NCBI GenBank assembly: GCA_964591605.1
Contig: CAZQEN010000046.1
Location: 1 to 30,388, forward strand
Length of the DNA stretch: 30,388 nt
Reading direction: 5' to 3'
Source of the DNA: CAYLLT01 sp964591605
GTDB taxonomy: Bacteria > Planctomycetota > Phycisphaerae > UBA1845 > PWPN01
Shown: in pieces, positions 1 through 8,445 of the stretch
Position numbering within the stretch: position 1 is the first letter of the stretch
Layout of the letters: each line of letters opens with the position of its first letter
Translations under genes and position numbers: made by a program
The notes under the pieces: generated by a model
What the model was told of the DNA's origin: nothing
Databases searched by the model: none
The model's input: the letters and a program-made list of their open reading frames with translations, nothing else

Positions 1-245
1 CCCACCCCGTCTCGAACATGGCTCCACTCAGCACAGCGTGCCAACCGCCGATCCCCCATCGCCATCTGATCGGATCTTTCCGGCATCGGCAGATCCGTGG
101 CGGGCTCACCGCACATCTCAGCCGGGGGCAGCAGCGCCGGCGCGGGGTCTTTATGTGCTCTTGATGCGATTCCCCCCGGATTTGACGCGGTCTTGATTCC
201 CCAGAGCGTATGTTTATCGAAGAGGGCGTGATCGGAGCCGGACCA
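1..245. other. Region upstream of the kdp operon, no gene seen
   Basis: No convincing coding region is visible; the one open frame (about 2-196, plus) has low-complexity composition and no recognisable domain. The kdp promoter should lie here. TTGACG (182-187), TTGATT (193-198) and TATGTT (209-214) are present, but none of the pairs has normal 16-18 bp spacing. Two similar stretches, TTGATGCGATTCCCC from 161 and TTGATTCCCC from 193, form a loose direct repeat that could be a KdpE site. That is a guess from position only. Confidence 0.35.
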
Positions 246-329
246 ATGGCAGACGTGCTGTTCATCGGAGCGACCGTCGTGTTCTTCCTTGTGGCCATCT
301 GGTTTACTGCGGCCTGCGAGCGCCTGTAG
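246..329 (+). CDS. 27-aa single-span membrane peptide heading the kdp operon
   Basis: ATG to TAG gives 27 residues, MADVLFIGATVVFFLVAI followed by WFTAACERL. A single hydrophobic helix (about residues 4-21) leads to a short polar C-terminus ending CERL. The stop lies 11 bases before the kdpF start, so it should be co-transcribed with kdp. I recall very short ORFs with a similar hydrophobic helix and a G/A-C-[ED]-R-L ending upstream of kdpF in other phyla, usually unannotated; this was not checked. No function is established. By size and topology it could be an accessory subunit like KdpF, or a leader peptide. Confidence 0.7.
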   Translation: MADVLFIGATVVFFLVAIWFTAACERL

Positions 330-340
330 GGGTCTCAGAA

Positions 341-427
341 ATGCTCGAATATGGCCTGGGGACATTGGTGGGGGTCGGCCTGGCTGTTTACCTCCTCTAC
401 GCGCTGCTGCGAGCCGAGAGATTCTGA
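341..427 (+). CDS. kdpF: KdpF, small stabilising subunit of the K+-transporting ATPase
   Basis: A 28-aa hydrophobic peptide, MLEYGLGTLVGVGLAVYLLY followed by ALLRAERF. The single helix and the Y-L-x-Y-A-L-L-R-x-E-R-F ending are the KdpF signature. In the family this peptide sits in the membrane beside KdpA and stabilises the KdpFABC complex. The gene starts 11 bases after the 27-aa ORF and ends 19 bases before kdpA. A longer overlapping plus-frame ORF starting with ATG at 351 is an N-terminal over-extension of kdpA, not a separate gene. Confidence 0.93.
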   Translation: MLEYGLGTLVGVGLAVYLLYALLRAERF

Positions 428-446
428 TGGAAAGGCGACACCGGAC

Positions 447-2171
447 GTGACCACGAACGGCGTTTTGCAGATCCTGATCTTTCTGGCCCTGGTTCTGGCT
501 GTCACGAAACCGCTCGGCGGGTTCATGTACCGCGTGTTCAGCGGCGAGCGGACCTGGCTTTGCCGCCGGCTGGATCCGGTGGAACGGCTGATCTACCGCC
601 TGTGCGGCATCAAGCCCGAAGCGCAGCAGCACTGGACGGCCTACACCGTCAGCATGCTTCTGTTCAACGCGGCCGGCATGGTCCTGCTGTATGGGATGCA
701 GCGGGCGCAGGGCTGGCTCCCGCTCAATCCCCAGAGGTTCGGCGCCGTGGCCCCTGACCTCGCGTTCAACACGGCCGCCAGCTTCACGACCAACACCAAC
801 TGGCAGGCCTACGCGGGCGAGAGCACGATGGGTTATTTCGTTCAGATGGCCGGCCTGACCTTTCAGAACTTCGTCTCGGCCGCCACCGGCATCGTCCTCG
901 CCATCGCCTTGATCCGCGGCTTCGCCCGCCATTCGGTGCAGTCCCTGGGCAACTTCTGGGTCGACCTGGTGCGCTGCACGCTCTATCTCCTCGTGCCTTT
1001 GTCCTTCGTCATCGCCCTGCTGCTGGTCTGGCAGGGTGTCCCGCAGAACTTCTCGCCGTACGTGCAGGCCGCGACCCTCGAAGGCCCGACGCAGGTGCTC
1101 GCCCAGGGTCCGGTCGCCTCGCAGGAGGCGATCAAACAGCTCGGCACCAACGGAGGCGGGTTCTTCAATGCGAACGCCTCGCATCCGTACGAGAACCCGA
1201 CACCGCTGACCAACCTCATCGCGCTCGTCACCATTTTCGCCCTGGGGGCCGGACTGACGAACACCTTCGGTCGCATGGTCGAAGATGAACGACAGGGCTG
1301 GGCGATCCTGGCCGCGATGCTCGTGCTCTTCGTCGTTGGCGTGAGTGTGTGCTACTGGGCGGAGGCGCGTGGCAACCCCGCCTTTGCCGGATTCGTCGAT
1401 GCGGGAGCGAGCGATCGGCAGGCCGGCGGAAACATGGAAGGCAAGGAGGTCCGTTTCGGCATCGCCAACTCCGCCCTGTTCGCCACTGTGACCACCAGCG
1501 CCTCGTGCGGAGCGGTCAACGCGATGCACGACAGTTTCACACCGCTGGGGGGCCTGGTGCCGCTCTTCAACATCATGCTGGGCGAGATCATCATCGGCGG
1601 AGTGGGCTCCGGCCTCTACGGCATGCTGCTCTTTGCGATTCTGACGGTGTTCATCGCCGGCCTGATGGTCGGCCGCACGCCCGAGTACCTGGGCAAGAAG
1701 ATCGAAGCGAAAGAAATCAAGATGACCGTCCTCGCGATCCTGGTTATGCCGGTGGTCATTCTGGTTTTCACGGCCGTGGCCTGCGTCTCCCGCCCGGGAC
1801 TGGCCGGTCCGCTCAATCCAGGACCGCACGGATTCAGCGAGATGCTCTACGGCTACTCGTCGGCGGCGGGAAACAACGGAAGTGCGTTTGCCGGCCTCAG
1901 CGCCAACTCGTACTTCTACAACCTCACCCTCGGACTGGCGATGCTCCTGGGACGGTTCTTCATCATCGTGCCGATGATGGCCGTCGCGGGCTCACTGGCC
2001 GCAAAAAAGGCGGTGCCCGCCTCGAACGGCACGCTCCCCACGCATGGCCCCCTGTTTGTGGGGCTTGTGGTGGCGGTGATCCTGATCGTTGGAGGTCTGA
2101 CCTTCTTTCCCGCTCTGTCCCTGGGGCCGGTCGTGGAGCATCTCATGATGAACGCGCGGTATTGCTTCTGA
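447..2171 (+). CDS. kdpA: KdpA, potassium channel-like translocation subunit of KdpFABC
   Basis: Integral membrane subunit that binds and conducts K+ in the KdpFABC pump. The GTG at 447 is chosen because the protein then begins VTTNGVLQILIFLALVLAVT, which matches the usual KdpA N-terminus. The frame is open back to ATG 351, but that part overlaps kdpF and encodes no transmembrane helix. A purine-rich GGAAAGG (429-435) lies upstream. The product is 574 aa, close to the family's usual 560-600. Four pore-loop regions are visible in order: FNTAASFTTNTNW (about residue 107), TNGGGFFNANASHPYENPTP (about 234), TTSASCGAVNAMHDSFTPLGG-like third loop (about 350) and SSAAGNNGSAFAGLSANS (about 472). These carry the selectivity-filter glycines. 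The gene is intact and is followed after 33 bases by kdpB. Confidence 0.96.
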   Translation: MTTNGVLQILIFLALVLAVTKPLGGFMYRVFSGERTWLCRRLDPVERLIYRLCGIKPEAQQHWTAYTVSMLLFNAAGMVLLYGMQRAQGWLPLNPQRFGAVAPDLAFNTAASFTTNTNWQAYAGESTMGYFVQMAGLTFQNFVSAATGIVLAIALIRGFARHSVQSLGNFWVDLVRCTLYLLVPLSFVIALLLVWQGVPQNFSPYVQAATLEGPTQVLAQGPVASQEAIKQLGTNGGGFFNANASHPYENPTPLTNLIALVTIFALGAGLTNTFGRMVEDERQGWAILAAMLVLFVVGVSVCYWAEARGNPAFAGFVDAGASDRQAGGNMEGKEVRFGIANSALFATVTTSASCGAVNAMHDSFTPLGGLVPLFNIMLGEIIIGGVGSGLYGMLLFAILTVFIAGLMVGRTPEYLGKKIEAKEIKMTVLAILVMPVVILVFTAVACVSRPGLAGPLNPGPHGFSEMLYGYSSAAGNNGSAFAGLSANSYFYNLTLGLAMLLGRFFIIVPMMAVAGSLAAKKAVPASNGTLPTHGPLFVGLVVAVILIVGGLTFFPALSLGPVVEHLMMNARYCF

Positions 2172-2204
2172 CCGTCGGAAGCTTCTGGCTGGAGTTAGAC
2201 GAAC

Positions 2205-4256
2205 ATGGCCGAACGCGTCAAAAAGCTCTCGCTGCTGGATCGAAAGGTCCTGATCATGGCCGCCCGGGACTCGTTCAGAAAGCTCAGCCCGCTGACGCTG
2301 GCCCGCAACCCCGTCATGTTCGTGGTCGAGGTGGCGGCCGTCGCGACGACCCTGCTGCTGGTCCGCGAGTTCTTCGGCTCCCATCATGCCGACCCGCTGT
2401 TCGTCGGGCAGATCGCCGCCTGGCTTTGGTTCACCGTCCTGTTCGCCAATTTCGCCGAGGCGATGGCCGAAGGCCGCGGCAAAGCACAGGCAGAAACCCT
2501 CCGCCGGACCAGGACGGACACCATCGCGAAGGTCCTGCTCGATGCGGACCGCATGCTGTACCAGCCCACGCATGCCTCGCGGCTCGAGAAGGGAAGCCTG
2601 GTCCTCGTCGAGGCCGGCGACATCATCCCCAGCGACGGCGAGGTGATCGAGGGAATCGCCTCGGTGGACGAGTCCGCCATCACCGGAGAATCGGCGCCGG
2701 TCATCCGTGAAAGCGGCGGCGACCGTTCCGCGGTGACCGGCGGAACCCGCGTCCTCTCCGACTGGATCAAGGTGCGCATCACTGCGGAACAGGGCAGTAC
2801 GTTCCTCGACCGCATGATTGCGATGGTGGAAGGCGCCCGGCGGCAGAAGACACCCAACGAAATCGCGCTGGGCATTCTGCTCGTGGGCCTGACGATCATC
2901 TTCCTCGCGGTCACGGCGACTATCATCCCCTTTGTCCGCCATGCAGGCGGCTCCGTACCGGTGGCCACGCTGATCGCCCTGCTGGTCACGCTGATCCCGA
3001 CCACGATCGGAGGTTTGCTGTCGGCCATCGGCATCGCGGGCATGGACCGGCTCGTTCAGCAGAATGTGCTGGCCATGTCCGGCCGGGCCGTGGAGGCCGC
3101 AGGCGACGTGGATACCCTGCTGCTCGACAAGACCGGCACGATCACCCTCGGCAACCGCATGGCGAGCCGCTTCATACCCGTCCATGGCGTCACGGAGCAT
3201 CAACTCGCCGATGTGGCCCAGTTCGCCTCGCTGGCCGACGAGACACCCGAGGGCCGCAGCATTGTGATCCTCGCGAAGCAGGCCCACGGCCTGCGCCAGC
3301 GCGATGTCGAGGAGTTGCAGGGCGCCTTCGTACCGTTCACCGCCCAGACGCGGATGAGCGGCGTCGATCTGCCCCTCTGCCGCATTCGCAAGGGGGCTGC
3401 CGACTCCGTGAAGACGTGGGTTCGCGAGCAGGGCGGGATCTTCCCGGATGAGGTCAACACGGCGGTGGAACGTGTCGCCAGGTCGGGCGGGACGCCGCTC
3501 GTCGTGGCCTCCAACGGGCAGGTCATGGGCGTCGTAGAGCTCAGGGACATCATCAAGGGCGGCATGAAGGAGCGCTTTGCCGAGCTGCGCCGCCTGGGGC
3601 TCAAGACGATCATGATTACTGGTGATAACCCCCTGACCGCCGCCGCCATCGCCGCGGAGGCCGGCGTGGACGATTTCCTCGCCCAGGCCACGCCTGAAAC
3701 AAAGCTGAGACTGATCCGTGAAGAACAATCAAGAGGCAAGCTCGTGGCGATGTGCGGAGACGGGACCAACGACGCCCCCGCCCTGGCCCAGGCGGACGTC
3801 GCGGTCGCGATGAACACGGGCACGCAGGCCGCCAAAGAGGCCGGCAACATGATTGACCTCGACTCAAACCCGACCAAGCTGATCGAGATCGTCGGGATCG
3901 GCAAGCAGTTGCTGATCACGCGGGGAGCTCTGACAACGTTCAGCATTGCCAACGACGTCGCCAAGTACTTTGCCATCATTCCGGCCATGTTCGCGGCCAC
4001 GTATCTGCCCCTGCAGGCGCTCAACATCATGCGACTGGGGAACCCGCGGAGCGCGATCCTGTCGGCGGTCATTTTCAATGCCCTGATCATCATCGTGCTG
4101 ATCCCCCTCGCGCTTCGAGGTGTGCAATACCGGGCGATGTCGGCGGCGGCGCTGTTGCGACGCAACCTGCTGATTTATGGCCTGGGAGGTATTCTGGTGC
4201 CGTTTGTCGGCATCAAGTTGATCGATGTCGTGGTGCTCGCTTTGCATTTGGCGTGA
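2205..4256 (+). CDS. kdpB: KdpB, P-type ATPase catalytic subunit
   Basis: Hydrolyses ATP to energise K+ uptake by KdpFABC. It has 683 aa, the normal size. Visible P-type ATPase landmarks are the actuator-loop TGES (residues 160-163; the Ser corresponds to the inhibitory phosphorylation site known in E. coli KdpB), the phosphorylated Asp308 in LLLDKTGTITLGNR, and MCGDGTNDAPALAQADVA in the P domain near residue 517. Near the C-terminus FSIANDVAKYFAIIPAMF is a KdpB-specific membrane helix motif. A GGAG (2191-2194) lies about 10 bases before the ATG. A 55-base gap separates it from kdpC. Confidence 0.97.
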   Translation: MAERVKKLSLLDRKVLIMAARDSFRKLSPLTLARNPVMFVVEVAAVATTLLLVREFFGSHHADPLFVGQIAAWLWFTVLFANFAEAMAEGRGKAQAETLRRTRTDTIAKVLLDADRMLYQPTHASRLEKGSLVLVEAGDIIPSDGEVIEGIASVDESAITGESAPVIRESGGDRSAVTGGTRVLSDWIKVRITAEQGSTFLDRMIAMVEGARRQKTPNEIALGILLVGLTIIFLAVTATIIPFVRHAGGSVPVATLIALLVTLIPTTIGGLLSAIGIAGMDRLVQQNVLAMSGRAVEAAGDVDTLLLDKTGTITLGNRMASRFIPVHGVTEHQLADVAQFASLADETPEGRSIVILAKQAHGLRQRDVEELQGAFVPFTAQTRMSGVDLPLCRIRKGAADSVKTWVREQGGIFPDEVNTAVERVARSGGTPLVVASNGQVMGVVELRDIIKGGMKERFAELRRLGLKTIMITGDNPLTAAAIAAEAGVDDFLAQATPETKLRLIREEQSRGKLVAMCGDGTNDAPALAQADVAVAMNTGTQAAKEAGNMIDLDSNPTKLIEIVGIGKQLLITRGALTTFSIANDVAKYFAIIPAMFAATYLPLQALNIMRLGNPRSAILSAVIFNALIIIVLIPLALRGVQYRAMSAAALLRRNLLIYGLGGILVPFVGIKLIDVVVLALHLA

Positions 4257-4311
4257 TCGTGGATGCCGGTATACCGGTCATCACGAGTCGCTGTGAAACA
4301 AGGACAGGAAC

Positions 4312-4893
4312 GTGTTCAGGCAGATTCGACCCGCCATTCTCGTGACGATGGTATTAATGGTGATCACTGGTGTCATCTATCCGCTGGCGCTAACCGGCAT
4401 TGCCCAGGTGATCTTTCCCCATCAGGCCAACGGCAGCCTCATCGTCCGCGACGGCGAAGTGATCGGCTCGGAGCTGATCGGGCAACGCTTTGCTGGTGAG
4501 GCGTATTTCCACCCGCGCCCCTCCGCCGCAGGGCACGACGGCTACGATGCAACCGCCTCCGGCGGCACCAACCTGGGCCCGACCAGCGCCAGACTGATCG
4601 ACCGCGTGAGGCAATTCGCCGACACGCTGCAGAAGGAGAACACCGGTTTCACCGTACCCGTCGAGTTGGTGACCACATCGGGCAGCGGGCTCGATCCGCA
4701 CCTGAGCCCCGCGGGGGCCGAATTCCAGATCCCGCGCGTCGCTCATGCACGCGGCCTGTCGCCGGAGACCCTGCGGGCCATCGTGCGGGAATGCACCGAA
4801 TCACGGCAGTGGGGGCTGCTCGGCGAACCCCGCGTGAACGTCCTGCGGCTCAATCTCGCCCTCGATGCGGCCGCAAGCCAGCCGGCGCGGTAA
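4312..4893 (+). CDS. kdpC: KdpC, accessory subunit of the K+-transporting ATPase
   Basis: A 193-aa protein with one N-terminal transmembrane helix (VTMVLMVITGVIYPLALTGI) and a large soluble domain. Typical KdpC motifs are GSELIGQRF, YFHPRPSAAG, ASGGTNLGPTS, LTTSGSGLDPHLSP-like (here VTTSGSGLDPHLSPAGAEFQ) and the C-terminal LGEPRVNVLRLNLAL. KdpC is needed for assembly and high-affinity function of the pump. The start is GTG at 4312, preceded by purine-rich AGGACAGGAAC. It is in operon order kdpFABC with kdpD following. Confidence 0.96.
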   Translation: MFRQIRPAILVTMVLMVITGVIYPLALTGIAQVIFPHQANGSLIVRDGEVIGSELIGQRFAGEAYFHPRPSAAGHDGYDATASGGTNLGPTSARLIDRVRQFADTLQKENTGFTVPVELVTTSGSGLDPHLSPAGAEFQIPRVAHARGLSPETLRAIVRECTESRQWGLLGEPRVNVLRLNLALDAAASQPAR

Positions 4894-4975
4894 ACTGATG
4901 GGTGAACGTGCCGAGGGGCAGTCCGCGGCCGCCGCGGCGGCGGACGTGCCCGTCGCGTGCTCCGTCTCCTGTACC

Positions 4976-7681
4976 ATGTCGAACTCTGAACACTTCTCAG
5001 ACTCGCGTCCCTCACCCGAAGCCCTGCTGGCCATCTCCGGTTCCAGTCGGCGCGGGCGGCTCAAGGTCTTCCTGGGCGCCGCTCCCGGAGTCGGGAAAAC
5101 ATACGCCATGCTCCAGGCCGCCCAGCAGCGGCGGCGCGAAGGCATCGACGTCGTGATCGGCATCGTCGAAACGCACGGCCGCCCGGAGACCCGGTCCCTC
5201 ATGCAGGGACTCGGACTCATCCCGCGCGTGGGGGTCGAGTACAGAGGCCGCCATCTCGAGGAGATGAACCTGGACGCGATCCTGAATCGCAAGCCGCAAC
5301 TGGTGCTGGTGGACGAGCTCGCACATACGAACGTGCCCGGGAGCCGCCATCCCAAGCGCTACCAGGACGTCGAGGAGCTGCTCTCGGTCGGCATCGATGT
5401 CTACGCGACGCTGAACGTCCAGCACATCGAAAGCCTGAACGACGCCGTCGCCCGGATCACGCAGATCCGCGTGCAGGAAACCATTCCCGACAGCGTCATC
5501 GAACAGGCCAGCGAGATTCAGCTCATCGACCTGCCCCCCGAGGAGCTCCTGCAGCGGCTGCGCGACGGCAAGGTGTACGTTCCCGAGACCGCGCAGCGGG
5601 CCATCGATCACTTCTTCCGTCCCGGCAACCTGAACGCCCTGCGCGAGCTGGCCCTTCGACGCGTGGCGGAACGTGTCGATGACCAGATGCAGGATTACAT
5701 GCGGGCGTCGGCGATCGGCGGTCCATGGCCGACCACCGAGCGCATCATGGTCTGCGTCGGCCCGAGTCCCCTGTCGGCACGCCTGGTACGGGCGGCCAAA
5801 CGCCGGGCCGACCGGCGCAACGCGCCCTGGCTCGCCGTCTATGTGGAGATGCCCGCACATCACTCGCTTTCCGAGGCCGACAGCGCGCGGGTGGAGCGGA
5901 CGCTCCGCATGGCCGAGCAGCTCGGCGGTGAGACCGTCACCATTCCGGGCCACCGGCCGGCCGAGGATCTCATCCGATTCGCACGCTCGCGGAACGTCAC
6001 GGAGATCATCGTCGGCAAATCGCAGCGTTCCTGGTGGTATACGCTTCGCTACGGCTCCCTCGTAAACGACCTGATCAGTCACAGCGGCCCCGTCGACATC
6101 TACGTCATCTCCAGCGACGAGTCCCGCCTGGATCAACCGCCCGCGGGCCAGGCCGCGCCGCGGGAGGCCGGCTTCCGGCAGTACCTGGGCACCACCATCG
6201 CCGTGGCAGCCGCCGCGCTGGTGGCCAAAGGCTTTGAACACTTCATATCGCTGCCCAATCTTTCGATCATCTTTCTGCTCGGCGTACTCTTCAGTGCCAC
6301 CCGGTATGGCCTCTGGCCATCCGCTTATGCCTCTGTTCTCAGCGCGCTGGTGTACAACTTCTTCTTCATCGAGCCTCGACATACCTTCACTATTGCCAGC
6401 TCGGCGGAGCTGCTCGCGTTCATCGCCTACTTCATCATCGCGGTCGTCGCCGGGAATCTGACCGCACGCCTGCGGGCCCAGGCGGAGGCGGCCCGGCGCC
6501 GGGAGGATCGGACTGCCGCCCTGTTCGCCCTCAGCCGGGCAATCGCGGGCACCACCGGCGGGGACTCCGTCGCCCGCATCATCAGCAGCCAGGTGAGTCA
6601 GATCCTGAAGGCCCGGACGGCCGTGCTCGTCCCCGATGGTCCCGGGCTTGTCCAGAAGGCGTCCGACCCGCCAGCCGGAGAGTTGTCGGAGACGGAGATG
6701 GCCGCGGCCACCTGGGCCTGGCAGCACGGCCAGCCCGCCGGCCGCGGCTCGGATACCCTTCCGGGGGTGCCGTGGCTGTTCCTGCCGCTGCGCACCGCGC
6801 ACGAGGTGGTGGGTGTCCTCGGCGTGCTCTTCGAGGATGGTCCGGTCCCCCTCTCGCTGCGCCGACAGAGGCTTCTGGAAGGTCTCTCCGACCTGTCCGC
6901 CGTCGCCATCGAACGCACGCGGCTCGTCGAGCAGATGGAGCAGACCCGCGTCATCGGCGAAACCGAACGTCTCCGCAGCGCCCTGCTCTCCTCCATCTCT
7001 CACGACCTGCGGACCCCGCTCGCCGCGATCATCGGTTCGGCCTCCAGTCTGCTCGCTTACGGGCAGGGATACGACGATAGTGCCCGCCGGGAACTGCTGC
7101 TCACCATCCAGGAAGAGGCCGAGCGGCTCAACCGGTTCGTCGGCAACCTGCTCGACATCACCCGGCTCGAATCCGGCAGGCTCGAGCTCAACCGGCAGTG
7201 GGTCGGCATCGAGGACGTGATCGGCACGGCCATCGCACGGCTGCTGCCCATCCTGAGCGGCCACGGGATCGAGACCCGGATCGAACCGGGCCTGCCGCTC
7301 CTGCGCCTGGACTTCGTGATGATCGAGCAGGTGCTCGTCAACCTGCTCGACAATGCCGCCAAGTACTCGAACGGCGGCAAGACCATTACCCTTTCCTCCA
7401 GGCGGGAGGGCGACGAGGTCATCATCGAAGTCGTCGATGAAGGATCGGGCATTCCCGAGGAGGATCTGGAACGCGTGTTCGACAAGTTCTATCGTGTGCG
7501 AAGCGGGGATCGCCATGTGGCCGGCACCGGCCTGGGCCTCTCGATCTGCCGGGGACTGATCGAGGCGCATGGTGGGCGCATCCGGGCGAGTCATGGCCCC
7601 GGCGGGCGGGGAACCGTGATGCGCATCACGCTGCCTGTGGAAACCCAGCCCCTCGCCCATGCTCGAGTGGAGTCATCGTGA
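4976..7681 (+). CDS. kdpD: KdpD, osmosensitive K+ sensor histidine kinase
   Basis: Membrane sensor kinase of the KdpDE pair. From the ATG at 4976 the protein is 901 aa and begins MSNSEHFSDSRPSPEALL, which matches the family start; E. coli KdpD is 894 aa. In-frame ATGs at 4898 (4 bases after the kdpC stop) and 4865 would add an Ala-rich extension, and 4898 remains a real alternative. Domains in order: KdpD N-terminal domain with Walker A GAAPGVGKT (about 34-42), a universal-stress-protein-like domain, a four-helix DUF4118 membrane block (about 405-500), a GAF-like region, HisKA with His676 in SSISHDLRTPL, and a HATPase domain with NLLDNAAKYSNGGK, DEGSGIPEEDLERVFDKFYR and GTGLGLSICRGL. Its stop overlaps the kdpE start by 4 bases. 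Confidence 0.95.
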   Translation: MSNSEHFSDSRPSPEALLAISGSSRRGRLKVFLGAAPGVGKTYAMLQAAQQRRREGIDVVIGIVETHGRPETRSLMQGLGLIPRVGVEYRGRHLEEMNLDAILNRKPQLVLVDELAHTNVPGSRHPKRYQDVEELLSVGIDVYATLNVQHIESLNDAVARITQIRVQETIPDSVIEQASEIQLIDLPPEELLQRLRDGKVYVPETAQRAIDHFFRPGNLNALRELALRRVAERVDDQMQDYMRASAIGGPWPTTERIMVCVGPSPLSARLVRAAKRRADRRNAPWLAVYVEMPAHHSLSEADSARVERTLRMAEQLGGETVTIPGHRPAEDLIRFARSRNVTEIIVGKSQRSWWYTLRYGSLVNDLISHSGPVDIYVISSDESRLDQPPAGQAAPREAGFRQYLGTTIAVAAAALVAKGFEHFISLPNLSIIFLLGVLFSATRYGLWPSAYASVLSALVYNFFFIEPRHTFTIASSAELLAFIAYFIIAVVAGNLTARLRAQAEAARRREDRTAALFALSRAIAGTTGGDSVARIISSQVSQILKARTAVLVPDGPGLVQKASDPPAGELSETEMAAATWAWQHGQPAGRGSDTLPGVPWLFLPLRTAHEVVGVLGVLFEDGPVPLSLRRQRLLEGLSDLSAVAIERTRLVEQMEQTRVIGETERLRSALLSSISHDLRTPLAAIIGSASSLLAYGQGYDDSARRELLLTIQEEAERLNRFVGNLLDITRLESGRLELNRQWVGIEDVIGTAIARLLPILSGHGIETRIEPGLPLLRLDFVMIEQVLVNLLDNAAKYSNGGKTITLSSRREGDEVIIEVVDEGSGIPEEDLERVFDKFYRVRSGDRHVAGTGLGLSICRGLIEAHGGRIRASHGPGGRGTVMRITLPVETQPLAHARVESS

Positions 7682-8370
7682 GCGACCTGACCACGAGAGT
7701 CCTGATCGTCGATGACGAGCCGCAGATCCGGCGGTTTCTCCGCACCAGCCTGGCGGCGCAGGAGTACACGGTGCTCGAAGCCGCCAGCGCCCGGGACGCG
7801 ATCCGAGTCTTGAGCACCGAGCGGCCCGACATCATCATCCTCGACCTGGGTCTGCCCGATCAGGATGGCATGCAGGTCATTCGCGAGGTCCGCGGCTGGT
7901 CGCAAACGCCGATCATCGTGCTCTCCGTCCGCGGCCGTGAGCAGGACAAGATCGAGGCTTTGGATGCCGGGGCCGACGACTACGTCACCAAGCCCTTCGG
8001 GATGGGGGAGTTGATGGCCCGCATCCGCTCCGCGCTGCGCAACCGGCTCAGGCAGGAGCGGGACGATCCGGTCTACGCCGCGGGCGCCCTGCGCATCGAC
8101 CTCGCCCGGCGCAACGTGCAGGTTGATGGCCAGGACGTGAAGCTGACGCCTACCGAGTACGAGCTGCTCAGCGTGCTGGTCCGGCACGCGGGCAAGGTGA
8201 TGACGCATCAGCACCTCCTTCGGGAGGTCTGGGGGCCCGGCGACGTCGACCAGACCCACTATCTGCGCGTCTACGTCGGCCAGCTTCGGCACAAGATCGA
8301 GGCCAACCCCGCCCAGCCGGAGTACATCCTGACCGAGCCGGGCGTTGGGTATCGCCTGCGCGGCGAGTGA
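7678..8370 (+). CDS. kdpE: KdpE, OmpR/PhoB-type response regulator of the kdp operon
   Basis: DNA-binding response regulator, 230 aa, starting at a GTG that overlaps the kdpD stop (GTGA), which implies translational coupling. The receiver domain shows acidic pocket Asp12/Asp13, phospho-acceptor Asp56 in ILDLGLPDQDG, and the conserved Lys in YVTKPFGMGEL. The C-terminal winged-helix domain contains LTPTEYELLSVLVRHAGKVM and the final LRHKIEANPAQPEYILTEPG then VGYRLRGE, diagnostic of KdpE/OmpR proteins. It should activate kdpFABC on K+ limitation. It is the last gene of this plus-strand cluster and converges on the dehydrogenase gene. Confidence 0.95.
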   Translation: MSDLTTRVLIVDDEPQIRRFLRTSLAAQEYTVLEAASARDAIRVLSTERPDIIILDLGLPDQDGMQVIREVRGWSQTPIIVLSVRGREQDKIEALDAGADDYVTKPFGMGELMARIRSALRNRLRQERDDPVYAAGALRIDLARRNVQVDGQDVKLTPTEYELLSVLVRHAGKVMTHQHLLREVWGPGDVDQTHYLRVYVGQLRHKIEANPAQPEYILTEPGVGYRLRGE

Positions 8371-8400
8371 GCCGGCCGACCCGCAGTGTCTGCTGCCGGC
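8371..8400 (+). terminator. Imperfect hairpin after kdpE
   Basis: Between convergent kdpE and the dehydrogenase gene, GCCGG (8371-8375) can pair with CCGGC (8396-8400), and inside it GCAG-TGT-CTGC (8383-8393) forms a short stem. No T-run follows on either strand, so this is at best a weak or factor-dependent terminator. Confidence 0.25.
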
Positions 8401-8445
8401 GGGCTACAGGCGGATCAAGCCGATGGCCGGGCACCGCAAGAGCGC

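Noticed and set aside
351..446. N-terminal extension of kdpA from ATG 351
   Set aside because: The extension overlaps kdpF and the intergenic gap and lacks KdpA features. The family N-terminus begins at the GTG at 447.
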